In this document: positions 61,335 through 64,000 of the stretch, piece after piece | How the letters are laid out: each line of letters begins with the position of its first letter | Numbering within the stretch: position 1 is the first letter of the stretch | From: Ctenosaura bakeri | Lineage: Eukaryota; Chordata; Lepidosauria; Squamata; Iguanidae | Assembly: GCA_948474755.1 (NCBI GenBank) | Contig: CAOLHI010004286.1 | Location: 61,657-125,656 of the forward strand | Direction of reading: 5' to 3' | Length of the DNA stretch: 64,000 bases | The notes under the pieces: model-generated | Told to the model about the DNA's origin: nothing | Databases searched by the model: none | Seen by the model: the letters and a program-made list of their open reading frames with translations, nothing else | Position numbers and translations under genes: made by a program

Positions 61335-62648
61335 CCTTAGTTGTGGTTGACTGTACATCAAATTTGCTGCATCCTTAAGCATGCGTACTGGAACTAAAGT
61401 TTACTGAAATCAATATTATTAACATCCAGACAACTGTGCTTTCAAAATGGATGATAAAATGTACTTGAAACTATATGGCTTTACCTTCTTAATATAATTA
61501 CTTCTAAAGCCATGATGTGTTCCATGTTACTGTTGAAGAAAAACATCAGAGTAAACAAGGAATATTTTATTTACTTATTCTTTTGAATTCTGGGACACTT
61601 ATCCAAATATATATACACATTCATAAGAAAATTATTTATAACCTACCCATTCCAATTCACTGGGATTATCCACTTGCGTAAATGTCAGACACAAGTTTCT
61701 ACATCAAGGCCTAACCAGATGGGGCAACCACATGTAATTATTAATGTCTGCGCTGATCTTACAGAAACAGGCTGTGGTGAGGTCTTAATTTTTATACAAA
61801 AAAGAGTTGTATGGTTGGAAGCAACGAGGTACAAACAACACAGTTACCTGCAAGCAGTTACTTTTAGGGGTAAGAGGGCTGTAATAAAGCCATATTTCAA
61901 AAGTAGCACAATGAGTAGTAGTGAATTTATTTTACTGGTGTATTGAGTTTGTTTATTTTTAAAGGACATTTTTAGAAACATTTTACAGAAATTTTTCAGT
62001 TTTTATGCCACTGTTTTATTGATCTTAAGTTGGGGGAAGGGACAGAAAAGCAACAAGTGATATAACAAGCTACTTTTCCAGCACTTCAACAAATAATGCC
62101 AATTTCTTATTTCTAAAAAAGTAACTGAAAGGTAACTTTCCAAGCTCTGCGACTGAGCAAAATCTTTCCCTTTCTTCACTCTATTTAATTGCTTAAATCA
62201 CTTTTCTCTTAGCCTAACCAACAGCAATTTTGAAAAAAAAAACTTGAAGGAAAAGAGCCTTCCAAGTAAGGCAAGTTCGGCTCCCCTCACTGTCATGGTT
62301 CTTCTCATATAAAAACTAGAACTTACTGTGAATGGTGACTTGGAGACCTTATATGTGAACAAAGCAGCCTCATGACTAAAACATCTGTGGTTTCTCTGAT
62401 ACAACTTTCACTGGCCCCCAGACACTAACTGAGGAAAAAGTCAGCTAATCTAGAACCATTCAACCAGCATGATGAAAGGTGCTGTGAAAATATTAGTTTC
62501 ATTCTTTTGAATTTGTTGCAGGATCATTCCTGAGTCTCCCCGTTGGTTGATTTCTCAAGGAAGATTTGAAGAAGCTGAACTAATTATTCGGAAGGCTGCA
62601 GAAAGAAATGGGATTCCAGCCCCAGCAATAATCTTTGATGCCACAGAG
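7208..62648 (+). CDS. SLC22A4: OCTN-type organic cation/carnitine transporter, SLC22A4-like, exons 1-5 (gene continues beyond window)
   Basis: Joined coding segments: 7208-7600, 45899-46002, 47530-47684, 55850-56021, 62522-62648; together 951 bases, 317 codons, no stop. Family knowledge: OCTN transporters are plasma-membrane major-facilitator proteins of about 550 residues that carry organic cations, ergothioneine or carnitine. Seen: an N-terminal MRDYDD, a first membrane segment near residues 20-42, a long extracellular loop with four NxS sequons (N57, N64, N91, N104), the MFS loop motif GQLSDRFGRK at 161-170, the GxxxxGKT signature at 218-225, and PESPRWL at 278-284. [26 protein letters not shown] and YMLLPLFAY resemble SLC22A4 more than SLC22A5, but this rests on remembered human sequences; SLC22A5 remains possible. 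The C-terminal part lies beyond 64000. Intron 1 is 38.3 kb. In mammals SLC22A4 and SLC22A5 lie in tandem, so a paralogue may follow to the right. Confidence 0.93.
8575..8772 (-). mobile_element. 5S rRNA-derived SINE, copy 2
   Basis: The reverse complement shows TGATCTTGGAACCTAAGCAG and TTGAATGGGAGACCACC, then TATTCCACAGACAGAAACTG. It is inserted at the intron-side edge of the CpG island and lacks the outer 5S head. Confidence 0.8.
9948..9993. repeat. (TATC)n microsatellite
   Basis: About eleven uninterrupted TATC units lie in intron 1, so the site is likely length-polymorphic. Confidence 0.97.
10518..10839. mobile_element. Non-autonomous hAT transposon with target-site duplication
   Basis: The terminal inverted repeats are CAGAGGCATATCTAGG at the left and CCTAGATACGCCACTG at the right. 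Flanking 8-base repeats are CTGTAACC (10510-10517) and CTGTAGCC (10840-10847), one mismatch. CAG...CTG ends and an 8-base duplication are the hAT signature. The 322-base interior is GC-rich and without a transposase, so it is a MITE-type passenger. Confidence 0.87.
12180..12650. repeat. GC- and CpG-rich block with hairpins, origin unknown
   Basis: CpG density jumps within an AT-rich intron. Two inverted repeats stand out. CTTGAGCGTCG...AAATGG at 12541-12560 is mirrored by CCATTT...CGACGCTCAAG at 12586-12606. TTTTGGCTTAAAGCCGAAAA at 12490-12509 is a near-perfect palindrome. No protein-coding frame is convincing. It may be an uncharacterised MITE or a CpG-rich regulatory patch. Confidence 0.55.
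12977..13210 (+). mobile_element. tRNA-derived SINE (Sauria-like), copy 1
   Basis: It starts CAGCCAGCATGATGTAG, passes a degraded B box (GATTAGAGTTCAAATTGC), shows the body phrase GGCCATGGAAACCTACTGGG and CAAATCTTGCCAAGAAAACG, and ends with CACCATAAGTTAGAAATAAC and CAACAACAAC. This is the layout of the Sauria SINE of squamates. Confidence 0.85.
14105..14275. mobile_element. Palindromic MITE, copy 2
   Basis: TGCTATATTCCACTTTAAGT and AGAACTCTCTGGCTAAAAAT match the copy at 15585-15745, and CCCAGGGTTCCATAGGATGG matches its 3' part. Confidence 0.55.
14430..14880. repeat. Minisatellite-like tandem repeat, about 97-base unit, four copies
   Basis: The motif GTGCACAGAAAGAA or its variants recurs at 14502, 14598, 14695 and 14795, each followed by GGCAGGCAGGAGAGTGCAGG-like sequence and a CCCTCTCCTCC stretch. 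Long open frames here on both strands are by-products of the period and composition. Confidence 0.75.
15585..15745. mobile_element. Palindromic MITE with ACAAATCCCAGGATTCC core, copy 1
   Basis: GAGTTTGTAGTTTACTGAGG and AGAACTCTCTGGCTGAGAAT are followed by AAACTACAAATCCCAGGATT and CATAGGATGTTGAAAGTGG. Related, more diverged copies lie at 14105-14275 (AGAACTCTCTGGCTAAAAAT) and 5690-5850 (GAATCCTGGGAGATGTAGTT). A DNA-transposon origin is inferred from the inverted structure; the family is not identified. Confidence 0.6.
15795..16007 (-). mobile_element. Helitron-like 5'-end repeat, copy 1
   Basis: On the minus strand it begins TCTACTATATAAAAGTCAAT, placed after an A, and continues through TATGATTGGCTGTGTGAGG and TATGATTGGCTGGCTGTGAA. 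It matches 22464-22685 over its whole length. A start of TCTATATAAAAG type inserted at an A/T dinucleotide is seen in Helitron families, but no 3' hairpin with CTRR was found. Confidence 0.5.
16688..17100 (-). mobile_element. tRNA-derived SINE (Sauria-like), copy 2, interrupted
   Basis: Minus-strand copy. Its 3' tail is at 16688-16734 and its body resumes at 16930 with GGGAACCTATCACAGGGTTT, continuing to the A-box region near 17095. The gap of about 195 bases is filled by a plus-strand 5S-derived SINE. Confidence 0.8.
16735..16928 (+). mobile_element. 5S rRNA-derived SINE, copy 3, inserted in a Sauria-like SINE
   Basis: The plus strand reads CTGATCTTGGGAGCAGAGCA, GAGTACCAGGTGCTGTAAGT, then the SINE body with GGCAAAACCACCTTATGATT. 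The head is truncated. It separates the two halves of the minus-strand SINE at 16688-17100. No convincing target-site duplication is visible. Confidence 0.78.
19915..19942. repeat. Perfect 28-base palindrome
   Basis: The half-site GTCATTAACAGATT is followed directly by its exact reverse complement. It contains TTAAT/ATTAA cores of the kind bound by homeodomain and HNF1-like factors. It lies about 60-85 bases left of the degraded DIRS copy A. Function is unknown. Confidence 0.9.
20000..22292 (+). mobile_element. Degraded, 5'-truncated DIRS element (copy A)
   Basis: The copy starts within the RT-RNase H junction. RNase H traces appear in two frames (NALELL-like sequence near 20215-20240, then [15 protein letters not shown] from 20285). 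A recombinase trace [20 protein letters not shown] lies at 21270-21330, close to the equivalent part of the large DIRS element. An internal complementary region is recognisable at about 21985-22085 (GTGTGAGGCACAGAGACCAC, then CTTACCTGCAACTGTGGTTC) and a right inverted repeat at about 22090-22292 ending ACAGTTACAGGTAAGCAAAC. No left repeat is present. Same family as the element at 31308 but older, with many stops and frameshifts. Confidence 0.82.
22464..22685 (+). mobile_element. Helitron-like 5'-end repeat, copy 2
   Basis: It begins TCTATATAAAAGTCAACG on the plus strand and runs through TATGATTGGCTGGCTGTGAA and GATTCTATGGAATCCTGGGG. It is homologous to copy 1 until about GGATATGAGGCC, where similarity stops. 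The Helitron assignment rests on the start only. Confidence 0.5.
23395..24200 (+). mobile_element. LTR-like block, probable solo LTR
   Basis: The block has a moderately GC-rich 5' part, a TATA-like CTATAAAAACC at about 23839, about 280 bases of pyrimidine-rich sequence, an AATAAA at about 24124, and a GT-rich stretch after it, the order of U3, R and U5 in retroviral LTRs. It contrasts in composition with the surrounding intron. I could not find matching TG...CA ends with a target-site duplication, so the boundaries are approximate and the class is unassigned. Confidence 0.5.
24915..26668 (-). mobile_element. CR1-type LINE, 5'-truncated
   Basis: On the minus strand the element ends with the 8-base repeat motif ATTCTATG, which is diagnostic for CR1 3' ends (plus-strand AGAATCATAGAATCATAG at 24915). 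Upstream of it lies the end of ORF2. The 5' boundary is near 26668, where reverse-transcriptase-like sequence stops, as usual for LINEs truncated during target-primed reverse transcription. CR1 elements are common in reptiles and birds. Confidence 0.93.
25352..26512 (-). pseudogene. CR1 ORF2 reverse transcriptase, partial
   Basis: A 386-codon open frame carries the RT core: [19 protein letters not shown] near residues 22-40, [14 protein letters not shown] at 150-163, [10 protein letters not shown] at 208-217 and the catalytic FADD at 238-241. All catalytic residues seen are intact. The endonuclease domain is absent through 5' truncation. A frameshift at about 25350-25450 moves the C-terminus into other frames ([14 protein letters not shown] and [20 protein letters not shown] are read further on). 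The long open frame suggests a fairly young insertion. Confidence 0.9.
26995..27880 (-). mobile_element. BovB-type RTE LINE fragment
   Basis: On the minus strand the order is RT C-terminus ([16 protein letters not shown], then [10 protein letters not shown]) followed by degraded ORF and a tail ending near 27000. The plus-strand phrases ATGTGTCCAAAGTACAACAG and CTTCCTTGATTAAGTCTCTG are typical of BovB elements, which are abundant in squamates. The tail resembles the 3' ends of the SINEs in this window, which fits BovB as their mobilising partner. A poly-T run interrupts it at 27299. Confidence 0.75.
28051..28112. repeat. (CTTT)n microsatellite
   Basis: About fifteen uninterrupted CTTT units lie in intron 1. 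Confidence 0.97.
28980..29850 (+). mobile_element. DIRS recombinase fragment of a second family (copy C)
   Basis: A frame at 29011-29268 reads [10 protein letters not shown] then [20 protein letters not shown] and ends LPLFCPRP, which parallels the recombinase of the large DIRS element ([20 protein letters not shown]). Near 29525-29630 [19 protein letters not shown] matches the usual C-terminal recombinase block. The tail (TACCACTGGAAAAAGAACAT to GTCCCCACAC, 29763-29842) differs from the tail of the other two copies, so this is a different DIRS family. The 5' half and both terminal repeats are missing or unrecognised. Confidence 0.7.
29985..31035 (-). mobile_element. Penelope-like element fragment with GIY-YIG endonuclease remnant
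   Basis: On the minus strand a 129-codon frame (30898-30509) contains a cysteine cluster near residues 25-31, then [17 protein letters not shown] and [17 protein letters not shown], the arrangement of the GIY-YIG endonuclease at the C-terminus of Penelope-like elements. Just upstream, 31034-30822 encodes [19 protein letters not shown], in line with the linker after the RT. The 3' tail includes CACCGAGGAAAGCCTTTGGC, reminiscent of Penelope 3' ends. No RT core is left. It lies about 270 bases before the large DIRS element. Confidence 0.75.
31308..31465 (+). repeat. Left inverted terminal repeat of the DIRS element
   Basis: Read in reverse complement, this stretch matches 37574-37740 closely, including the shared blocks GAGGAGAGACCGTTAGCTTG, GAGGGGTTCCCGCCAA and GATTCCCATTGTGTGAG. 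It contains a perfect 20-base palindrome at 31414-31433 (half-site GTACTGAGCA). Confidence 0.9.
31573..32037 (+). pseudogene. DIRS ORF1 (Gag-like), N-terminal part
   Basis: A 154-codon frame starts 110 bases inside the left repeat. It shows paired cysteines C8xxC11, C24xxC27, H32 and C37xxC40, a zinc-ribbon-like pattern typical of the DIRS Gag N-terminus in vertebrates. The frame ends at TAG 32035. Proline- and serine-rich Gag-like sequence continues in other frames to about 33560, including a helical segment near 33250-33550 ([29 protein letters not shown]). The Gag is therefore split by several frameshifts. I assign it by position and motif and have not compared it with a database. Confidence 0.7.
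33562..34402 (+). repeat. Displaced duplicate of the DIRS RNase H 3' region (copy 1, split by the LTR)
   Basis: 33562-33681 plus 34356-34402 (167 bases) match 36179-36346 (168 bases) in the same orientation with eight substitutions and one indel. The duplicate sits between the Gag and RT regions where it does not belong. It keeps the [17 protein letters not shown] frame that the resident copy has lost by a one-base insertion. Confidence 0.9.
33682..34350. mobile_element. Solo LTR nested inside the DIRS element
   Basis: The insert begins TGTCAGGACC and ends GGCGCTGACA, so its tips TGTCAG/CTGACA form an inverted pair of the TG...CA kind found on LTRs. It is flanked by the 5-base direct repeat GTCCC at 33677-33681 and 34351-34355. 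The empty site is preserved in the same DIRS element at 36295-36299, which proves the boundaries. Length is 669 bases. TTAATAAAAGC at about 34016 may serve as TATA or polyadenylation signal, and a 13-base stem-loop lies at 34174-34205. A 5-base duplication fits Ty3/gypsy elements and several retrovirus classes, so the family is open. A short open frame at 33743-33949 is low-complexity (PTPEAA repeats) and probably not a gene. Confidence 0.88.
34394..36565 (+). pseudogene. DIRS ORF2: reverse transcriptase and RNase H, disrupted
   Basis: One frame runs through 34394-36565 with internal stops at 34841 (TGA) and 35363 (TAA). The RT shows [14 protein letters not shown] and, at 35150-35161, YLDG where active DIRS polymerases carry YLDD, so the second catalytic aspartate is lost. 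The RNase H follows with TDASLLDWG (from 35648), [10 protein letters not shown] and [16 protein letters not shown], whose acidic residues are intact. A one-base insertion near 36229 throws the frame just after [10 protein letters not shown]. The element makes no full-length product. Confidence 0.88.
36179..36346 (+). repeat. Resident copy of the duplicated DIRS RNase H segment (copy 2)
   Basis: This is the copy in the expected place, directly after the RNase H core. It has one extra base near 36229 relative to the displaced copy at 33562-34402 and contains the uninterrupted LTR target site GTCCC. Confidence 0.9.
36560..37437 (+). pseudogene. DIRS tyrosine recombinase, disrupted
   Basis: The recombinase is spread over several frames. 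Near 36590-36690 [15 protein letters not shown] marks the N-terminal domain. From 36784 a 136-codon frame encodes [20 protein letters not shown] followed by a beta-rich stretch with [14 protein letters not shown]. The C-terminal part at 37262-37435 encodes [15 protein letters not shown], a TGA stop at 37319, then [13 protein letters not shown], which includes the likely catalytic His-Tyr region. Frameshifts near 37060-37200 separate the parts. Confidence 0.82.
37437..37532 (+). repeat. Internal complementary region of the DIRS element
   Basis: The first part (ATTGTGTGAAGCACAGAGAC and on) is complementary to the left end. The second part (TGTGGCTCTTCGAGTGGTCA and on to CCTCACACAC) is complementary to the right end. 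A fused copy of both termini just inside the right repeat is diagnostic of DIRS-class elements, where it is thought to template circularisation of the replication intermediate. Confidence 0.88.
37570..37765 (+). repeat. Right inverted terminal repeat of the DIRS element
   Basis: This stretch is complementary to 31308-31465. The outer part, ending with GTTACAGGTAAGCAACCTG, is also complementary to the internal region at 37475-37530. It carries a shortened version of the left palindrome (half-site ACTGAGCA). Confidence 0.88.
41208..41452 (+). mobile_element. tRNA-derived SINE (Sauria-like), copy 3
   Basis: A near-complete copy with A box TGAGTGTTGGACTAG, B box GGTTCAAATCCCCAC, the body GGCCATGGAAACCCACTGAG and a (CAA)n end. 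It lies immediately before the Tigger-like MITE at 41503. Confidence 0.88.
41503..41969. mobile_element. Tigger-like MITE carrying short tandem repeats, copy 1
   Basis: The left end CAGTAGGTCCTCCACATTCA follows TA at 41501. The right end, in reverse complement, reads CAATTCTCTCTCCACATCCA and is followed by TA at 41970. A TA target and CAGT-type ends suggest the Tc1/mariner-Tigger group. The middle (41580-41790) holds about three copies of a roughly 62-base unit with GGGAAGATCTTCCC cores. Confidence 0.72.
41979..42075 (+). mobile_element. Tigger-like left terminus fragment
   Basis: CAGGTATACCTCAGCTAATG and ACTTTGGTACGAGAAGCTG resemble the terminal region of Tigger-class transposons. No right terminus was identified. 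It directly follows the MITE at 41503-41969. Confidence 0.45.
42627..43250. mobile_element. hAT-type DNA transposon, non-autonomous, with SINE insertions
   Basis: The left end is CAGTGGTTCTTAACCTGGGG and the right end is GATTAAGAACCACTG, an inverted pair typical of hAT MITEs of this kind in vertebrates. An 8-base target duplication is not convincing. The interior contains two SINE fragments in opposite orientation and an AT-rich (AAATATTT)n-like stretch near 43090-43170. Confidence 0.78.
42780..43090. mobile_element. Two SINE pieces in opposite orientation within a hAT element
   Basis: 42787-42848 is the 3' part of a Sauria-like SINE on the plus strand (AAATCTTGCCAAGAAAACTC). 42900-43072 is a minus-strand piece of the same family (CTTGGCAAGATTTGTTCAGA). 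They face each other across about 50 bases and could fold back. Confidence 0.75.
43740..43935 (+). mobile_element. L2/CR1-like LINE ORF2 fragment
   Basis: CATATCATCCCACAATTTCA through CTGTCTAAATGCCAGCCCAA and CTTGAAAATCCTCAAATGGT resembles the C-terminal ORF2 segment of L2-like LINEs (pattern H-P-T---L-HWLP...F-V---F-A-N). It is heavily mutated, with stops. Confidence 0.5.
44792..45015 (-). mobile_element. 5S rRNA-derived SINE, copy 4
   Basis: This is the best-preserved copy. The reverse complement reads TGATCTTGGATGCTAAGCAC, AGTACTTGGATGGGAGACC and GAATACCAGCTGCTGTTGGC, nearly the 5S rRNA sequence, followed by the common SINE body and a tail CAGTTAACTTGAAGGCATGT. Confidence 0.87.
45707..45806. 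mobile_element. Short MITE with about 40-base inverted ends next to exon 2
   Basis: GGCCATTTCCACACTAGATT and ATAGTGTTATTATTCCA at the left are mirrored by TGGAATAATAGCTCTATAAC and ACAGACATGGC at the right. The right half (CATAGGATGTTGAAAGTGGA) equals the end of the MITE at 15585-15745, so this is an internally deleted relative. Its end lies 92 bases before exon 2. Confidence 0.7.
45899..46002 (+). CDS. SLC22A4: SLC22A4-like exon 2, residues 132-166
   Basis: This exon encodes [10 protein letters not shown] followed by the second membrane helix ([20 protein letters not shown]) and the start of the MFS motif, GQLSDR. The acceptor is a pyrimidine-rich tract ending TCTTATAG at 45898, and the donor is GTAAAG at 46003. 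The last codon (Arg166) is split between exons 2 and 3. The length of 104 bases equals the human SLC22A5 exon as I recall it. No lesion is seen. Confidence 0.95.
46003..47529 (+). other. Intron 2 of the SLC22A4-like gene
   Basis: The intron is 1527 bases from GTAAAG to ATAAG. It contains one tRNA-derived SINE at 46340-46552. The remaining part, 46560-47529, is AT-rich unique-looking sequence with no recognisable feature. Confidence 0.9.
46340..46552 (+). mobile_element. tRNA-derived SINE (Sauria-like), copy 5
   Basis: It starts AGAGCCAGCATGGTGTAGTGG with A box GTTAGAGCATAGGATTATGA, continues through the AGCCCACAGAGTGATCTTGG body, and ends GTTGGAAACGACACGAAGGC and an imprecise (CAA)n tract. 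It lies about 340 bases downstream of exon 2 and lacks the usual CAAATCTTGCC middle block. Confidence 0.85.
47530..47684 (+). CDS. SLC22A4: SLC22A4-like exon 3, residues 166-218
   Basis: This exon encodes [12 protein letters not shown] and two membrane helices ending at [13 protein letters not shown]. The acceptor ends CTTATAAG at 47529 and the donor is GTAAGA at 47685. The exon is 155 bases long and opens and closes inside codons, matching exons 2 and 4 in phase. The stretch [20 protein letters not shown] is closer to remembered SLC22A4 than to SLC22A5. Confidence 0.95.
50270..50645 (+). mobile_element. L2-like LINE 3' end
   Basis: A degraded ORF end ([22 protein letters not shown]) is followed by a T-rich 3' UTR and the typical terminus CTACCTTGGGTCCCACTCTG and GGGAGAAAAGTGGCATATA. 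The family assignment rests on this tail. Confidence 0.62.
50647..51015. mobile_element. Tigger-like MITE, copy 2
   Basis: The left end CAGTCATCCTTCCACATTC lies after TA at 50645. The right end in reverse complement is CAGTTAGCCCTCCACGTTTG, with TA at 51016. Next to the right end both copies share a form of AATAATCAAATCC. It is inserted exactly at the end of an L2-like tail. Confidence 0.75.
51881..51898. repeat. (TG)n microsatellite
   Basis: A short TG run in intron 3. Confidence 0.9.
55362..55479. mobile_element. Palindromic hAT-like MITE, copy 2
   Basis: The left end CAGGGAACCTGTGGCCCTC is mirrored by the right end, which in reverse complement reads CAGTGGAGAACCTAGTGGC. ACATCTGGAGTG and AGGTGTAGCC echo the family core seen at 1025-1147. 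It lies about 370 bases upstream of exon 4. Confidence 0.7.
55850..56021 (+). CDS. SLC22A4: SLC22A4-like exon 4, residues 218-275
   Basis: This exon completes the GxxxxGKT signature (G218 to T225, SEILGKT), which is described as a nucleotide-binding-like motif in OCTN proteins, and then encodes two helices with [17 protein letters not shown] between and within them. The acceptor is TTTTGAACAG ending at 55849 and the donor is GTGAGT at 56022. The length is 172 bases. The final Trp275 codon is split with exon 5. Confidence 0.95.
57479..57712 (+). mobile_element. tRNA-derived SINE (Sauria-like), copy 6
   Basis: A full-length-looking copy in intron 4: GCAGCCACCATGATGTAGTGG, A box, GGTTTGGATCCCTGC at the B box position, AATGGAAACCCACTTGG, TTGCCAAGAAAAACC, and the tail CACCATAAGTCAGAAATGAC. 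Confidence 0.88.
59390..59640 (-). mobile_element. L2-like LINE tail, inverted
   Basis: (AATA)n/(AAT)n at 59390-59407 is followed by TTGTTTATATCCTGCCTCTC, which in reverse complement is the GGAGAGGCAGGATATAAA end seen in L2-like LINEs with a simple-repeat tail. The A-rich sequence to about 59640 may be its 3' UTR. Confidence 0.5.
61303..61333. repeat. (CA)n microsatellite
   Basis: About 15 CA units in intron 4. Confidence 0.96.
62522..62648 (+). CDS. SLC22A4: SLC22A4-like exon 5, residues 275-317
   Basis: This exon encodes [20 protein letters not shown] and the first part of the large intracellular loop. PESPRWL is a signature of the organic ion transporter family. The acceptor is TTTGTTGCAG ending at 62521 and the donor is GTAAAT at 62649, leaving phase 0 after Glu317. 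The length is 127 bases. No later exon is visible before 64000. Confidence 0.95.
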
Positions 62649-64000
62649 GTAAATTTTACATTCATGTACTTGTGTATCTATTTGCCTTGGGTGTATTTGT
62701 TTGTTTGTTTGGATTAATAACGGCTTGGAAAGTTACTTTGCATAAAAGTATGATGCTCTGGGTCCCAGATTAACATCTTACAATTGCACAGTTACTGATG
62801 CCTTAAAACAACTCACATATTAACAAATAGTACAGTCTCAGGACTGACAGCTAACATATGGCCATTGGTGTTTCACATGCCTCAGCAATTACACACACAT
62901 TCATTATTACTATAGGACTCCTAATTTACTGAGGGATTGGTTCAGAGCCCAGTTCTTCTGGCATTCATGGTAAGACTTTTGAACCTTTAATTTGAACATT
63001 AAAATCAGTGGCTCAGAATATTTTTCCTTGCATCAGGTACAGAATTATTGTATTATAATACCTGTTTATATTCCTCCCCTCCTTTCTAGTCTAGTCTACA
63101 ATAGGAACAAACCATGTCACGAATAACTGCCTGAGTTTTTTAACTAAATGTTTTGCTCAAACTAGCTATTTCAGATAAATAACGCCAGCATCGCCAGGCA
63201 TGAGAACATGCCTTCCCAGTGCCAAATACAACCTGTTACCATTTTTAAATGCCCCACATGATCTATCTTGTATCATTTGAAGTGGTCTGGAACATGCTTG
63301 TTTTCTTCCATCTCATTTGCCAATTATGCTGGACAATTGCATTGGAGTCTCGGCCTTTCTGGTGGCATTACCACATCTTCAGTCTTGAGTGGGGCCACAA
63401 TGACCCTATGAAGTAATTATAGCTATAGGCCTTACCACTTTGTGCAGGCTTGCCATATATATATTTGCTCTCTGACCCATTTGTACATTTTCACTGTGAG
63501 CCGATCATCTTCCTAATAAGTTTAGCAACTATTCTTACAAGCTGCAGGACAGCTGTATGCAAACTTTCCATTTGGATAATGGGAGAAAGTACACCTTTCC
63601 CTAAATGACAATCAATGCACATGTACAGTTGTTACAACAGTTATGCCCAGGGGTTTCAACATGTAGCACTCTATAGCTTCCCATAACAACGAACATCCGC
63701 AGCCCTTTAACACTAAAAGAGGCTGAGAGAAAAAATATGCAGCCTAGAGTTTAGGCTCTGTATTCAGCCCTCAGGTAATATGGGTTGTGTGTAGAGCTGG
63801 CACTGGCTCTACCCTTCCCCCAGTGGCGGAGCTTGGAGTGTGTGGAGGGGGGGTGGGAGTCAGGGGGGCTATGGTGTGAGGGATGTGGCCACTGTGCGTG
63901 GGAGCATGGTTGTGGTGCGTGGGGGTGTGGCCAGGGCACGTGGGGCATGGCTATGGGCCAGGGCACCCCAAAAACATTGCAACCCAGGGCAAACCGTCCC
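62649..64000 (+). other. Start of intron 5 of the SLC22A4-like gene
   Basis: The intron begins with the GTAAAT donor and continues past the window end. It is AT-rich and featureless until 63820, where a hAT-like terminus starts. Confidence 0.8.
63821..64000 (+). mobile_element. hAT-like left end running off the window
   Basis: CAGTGGCGGAGCTTGG at 63821 resembles the terminal repeats of the hAT MITEs here. The interior is a G-rich, imperfect repeat of GTGTGGCCAGGGCACGTGGG kind and reaches the right edge, so no right terminus can be seen. Confidence 0.5.

Larger units (their letters stand above)
56022..62521 (+). other. Intron 4 of the SLC22A4-like gene
   Basis: The intron runs from GTGAGT to TTGCAG. 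It holds a tRNA-derived SINE (57479-57712), an inverted L2-like tail (59390-59640) and a CA run (61303-61333). The segments 56025-57475, 57715-59385 and 59645-61300 show no gene. Several short open frames there lack any family resemblance. Confidence 0.85.

Overview
The window is from a vertebrate nuclear genome, most likely a squamate reptile (lizard or snake). It holds one host gene split into short exons by large AT-rich introns, and a repeat mix typical of squamates: tRNA-derived SINEs resembling the Sauria family, 5S rRNA-derived SINEs, a BovB-type RTE LINE, CR1 and L2-like LINEs, DIRS tyrosine-recombinase retrotransposons, a Penelope-like element, and hAT, Tigger-like and Helitron-like DNA transposons. 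The species cannot be fixed from the sequence alone.

The host gene is an organic cation/carnitine transporter of the OCTN branch of SLC22, best matched by SLC22A4 (OCTN1). It lies on the + strand. Exon 1 (7208-7600) sits in a CpG island. Exons 2-5 are at 45899-46002, 47530-47684, 55850-56021 and 62522-62648. They join in frame to give residues 1-317 of a protein of about 550 residues; the remaining exons must lie beyond the right edge. Exon lengths of 393, 104, 155, 172 and 127 bases equal those I recall for human SLC22A5, all splice sites are GT-AG, and no coding lesion was seen.

Layout. 1-6770: upstream flank with SINE, MITE and simple-repeat pieces and no recognisable neighbour gene. 6770-8420: CpG island with the presumed promoter, exon 1 and the start of intron 1. 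8420-45898: the rest of the 38-kb intron 1, packed with mobile elements. These include a degraded DIRS copy (about 20.0-22.3 kb), an LTR-like block (23.4-24.2 kb), a CR1 LINE with a 386-codon reverse-transcriptase ORF (minus strand, 24.9-26.7 kb), a BovB fragment (27.0-27.9 kb), a second-family DIRS fragment (29.0-29.9 kb), a Penelope-like fragment (30.0-31.0 kb), and a nearly complete DIRS element (31.3-37.8 kb) that carries a nested solo LTR and an internal duplication. 45899-64000: exons 2-5 and introns with SINEs, MITEs and an L2-like LINE tail.

I found no new multi-gene system. The most unusual items are the DIRS element with a displaced 167-bp duplicate of its own RNase H region, itself split by a 669-bp solo LTR; a perfect 28-bp palindrome at 19915-19942; a GC-rich hairpin-forming block at 12.2-12.65 kb; and a SINE-in-SINE insertion at 16.7-17.1 kb.
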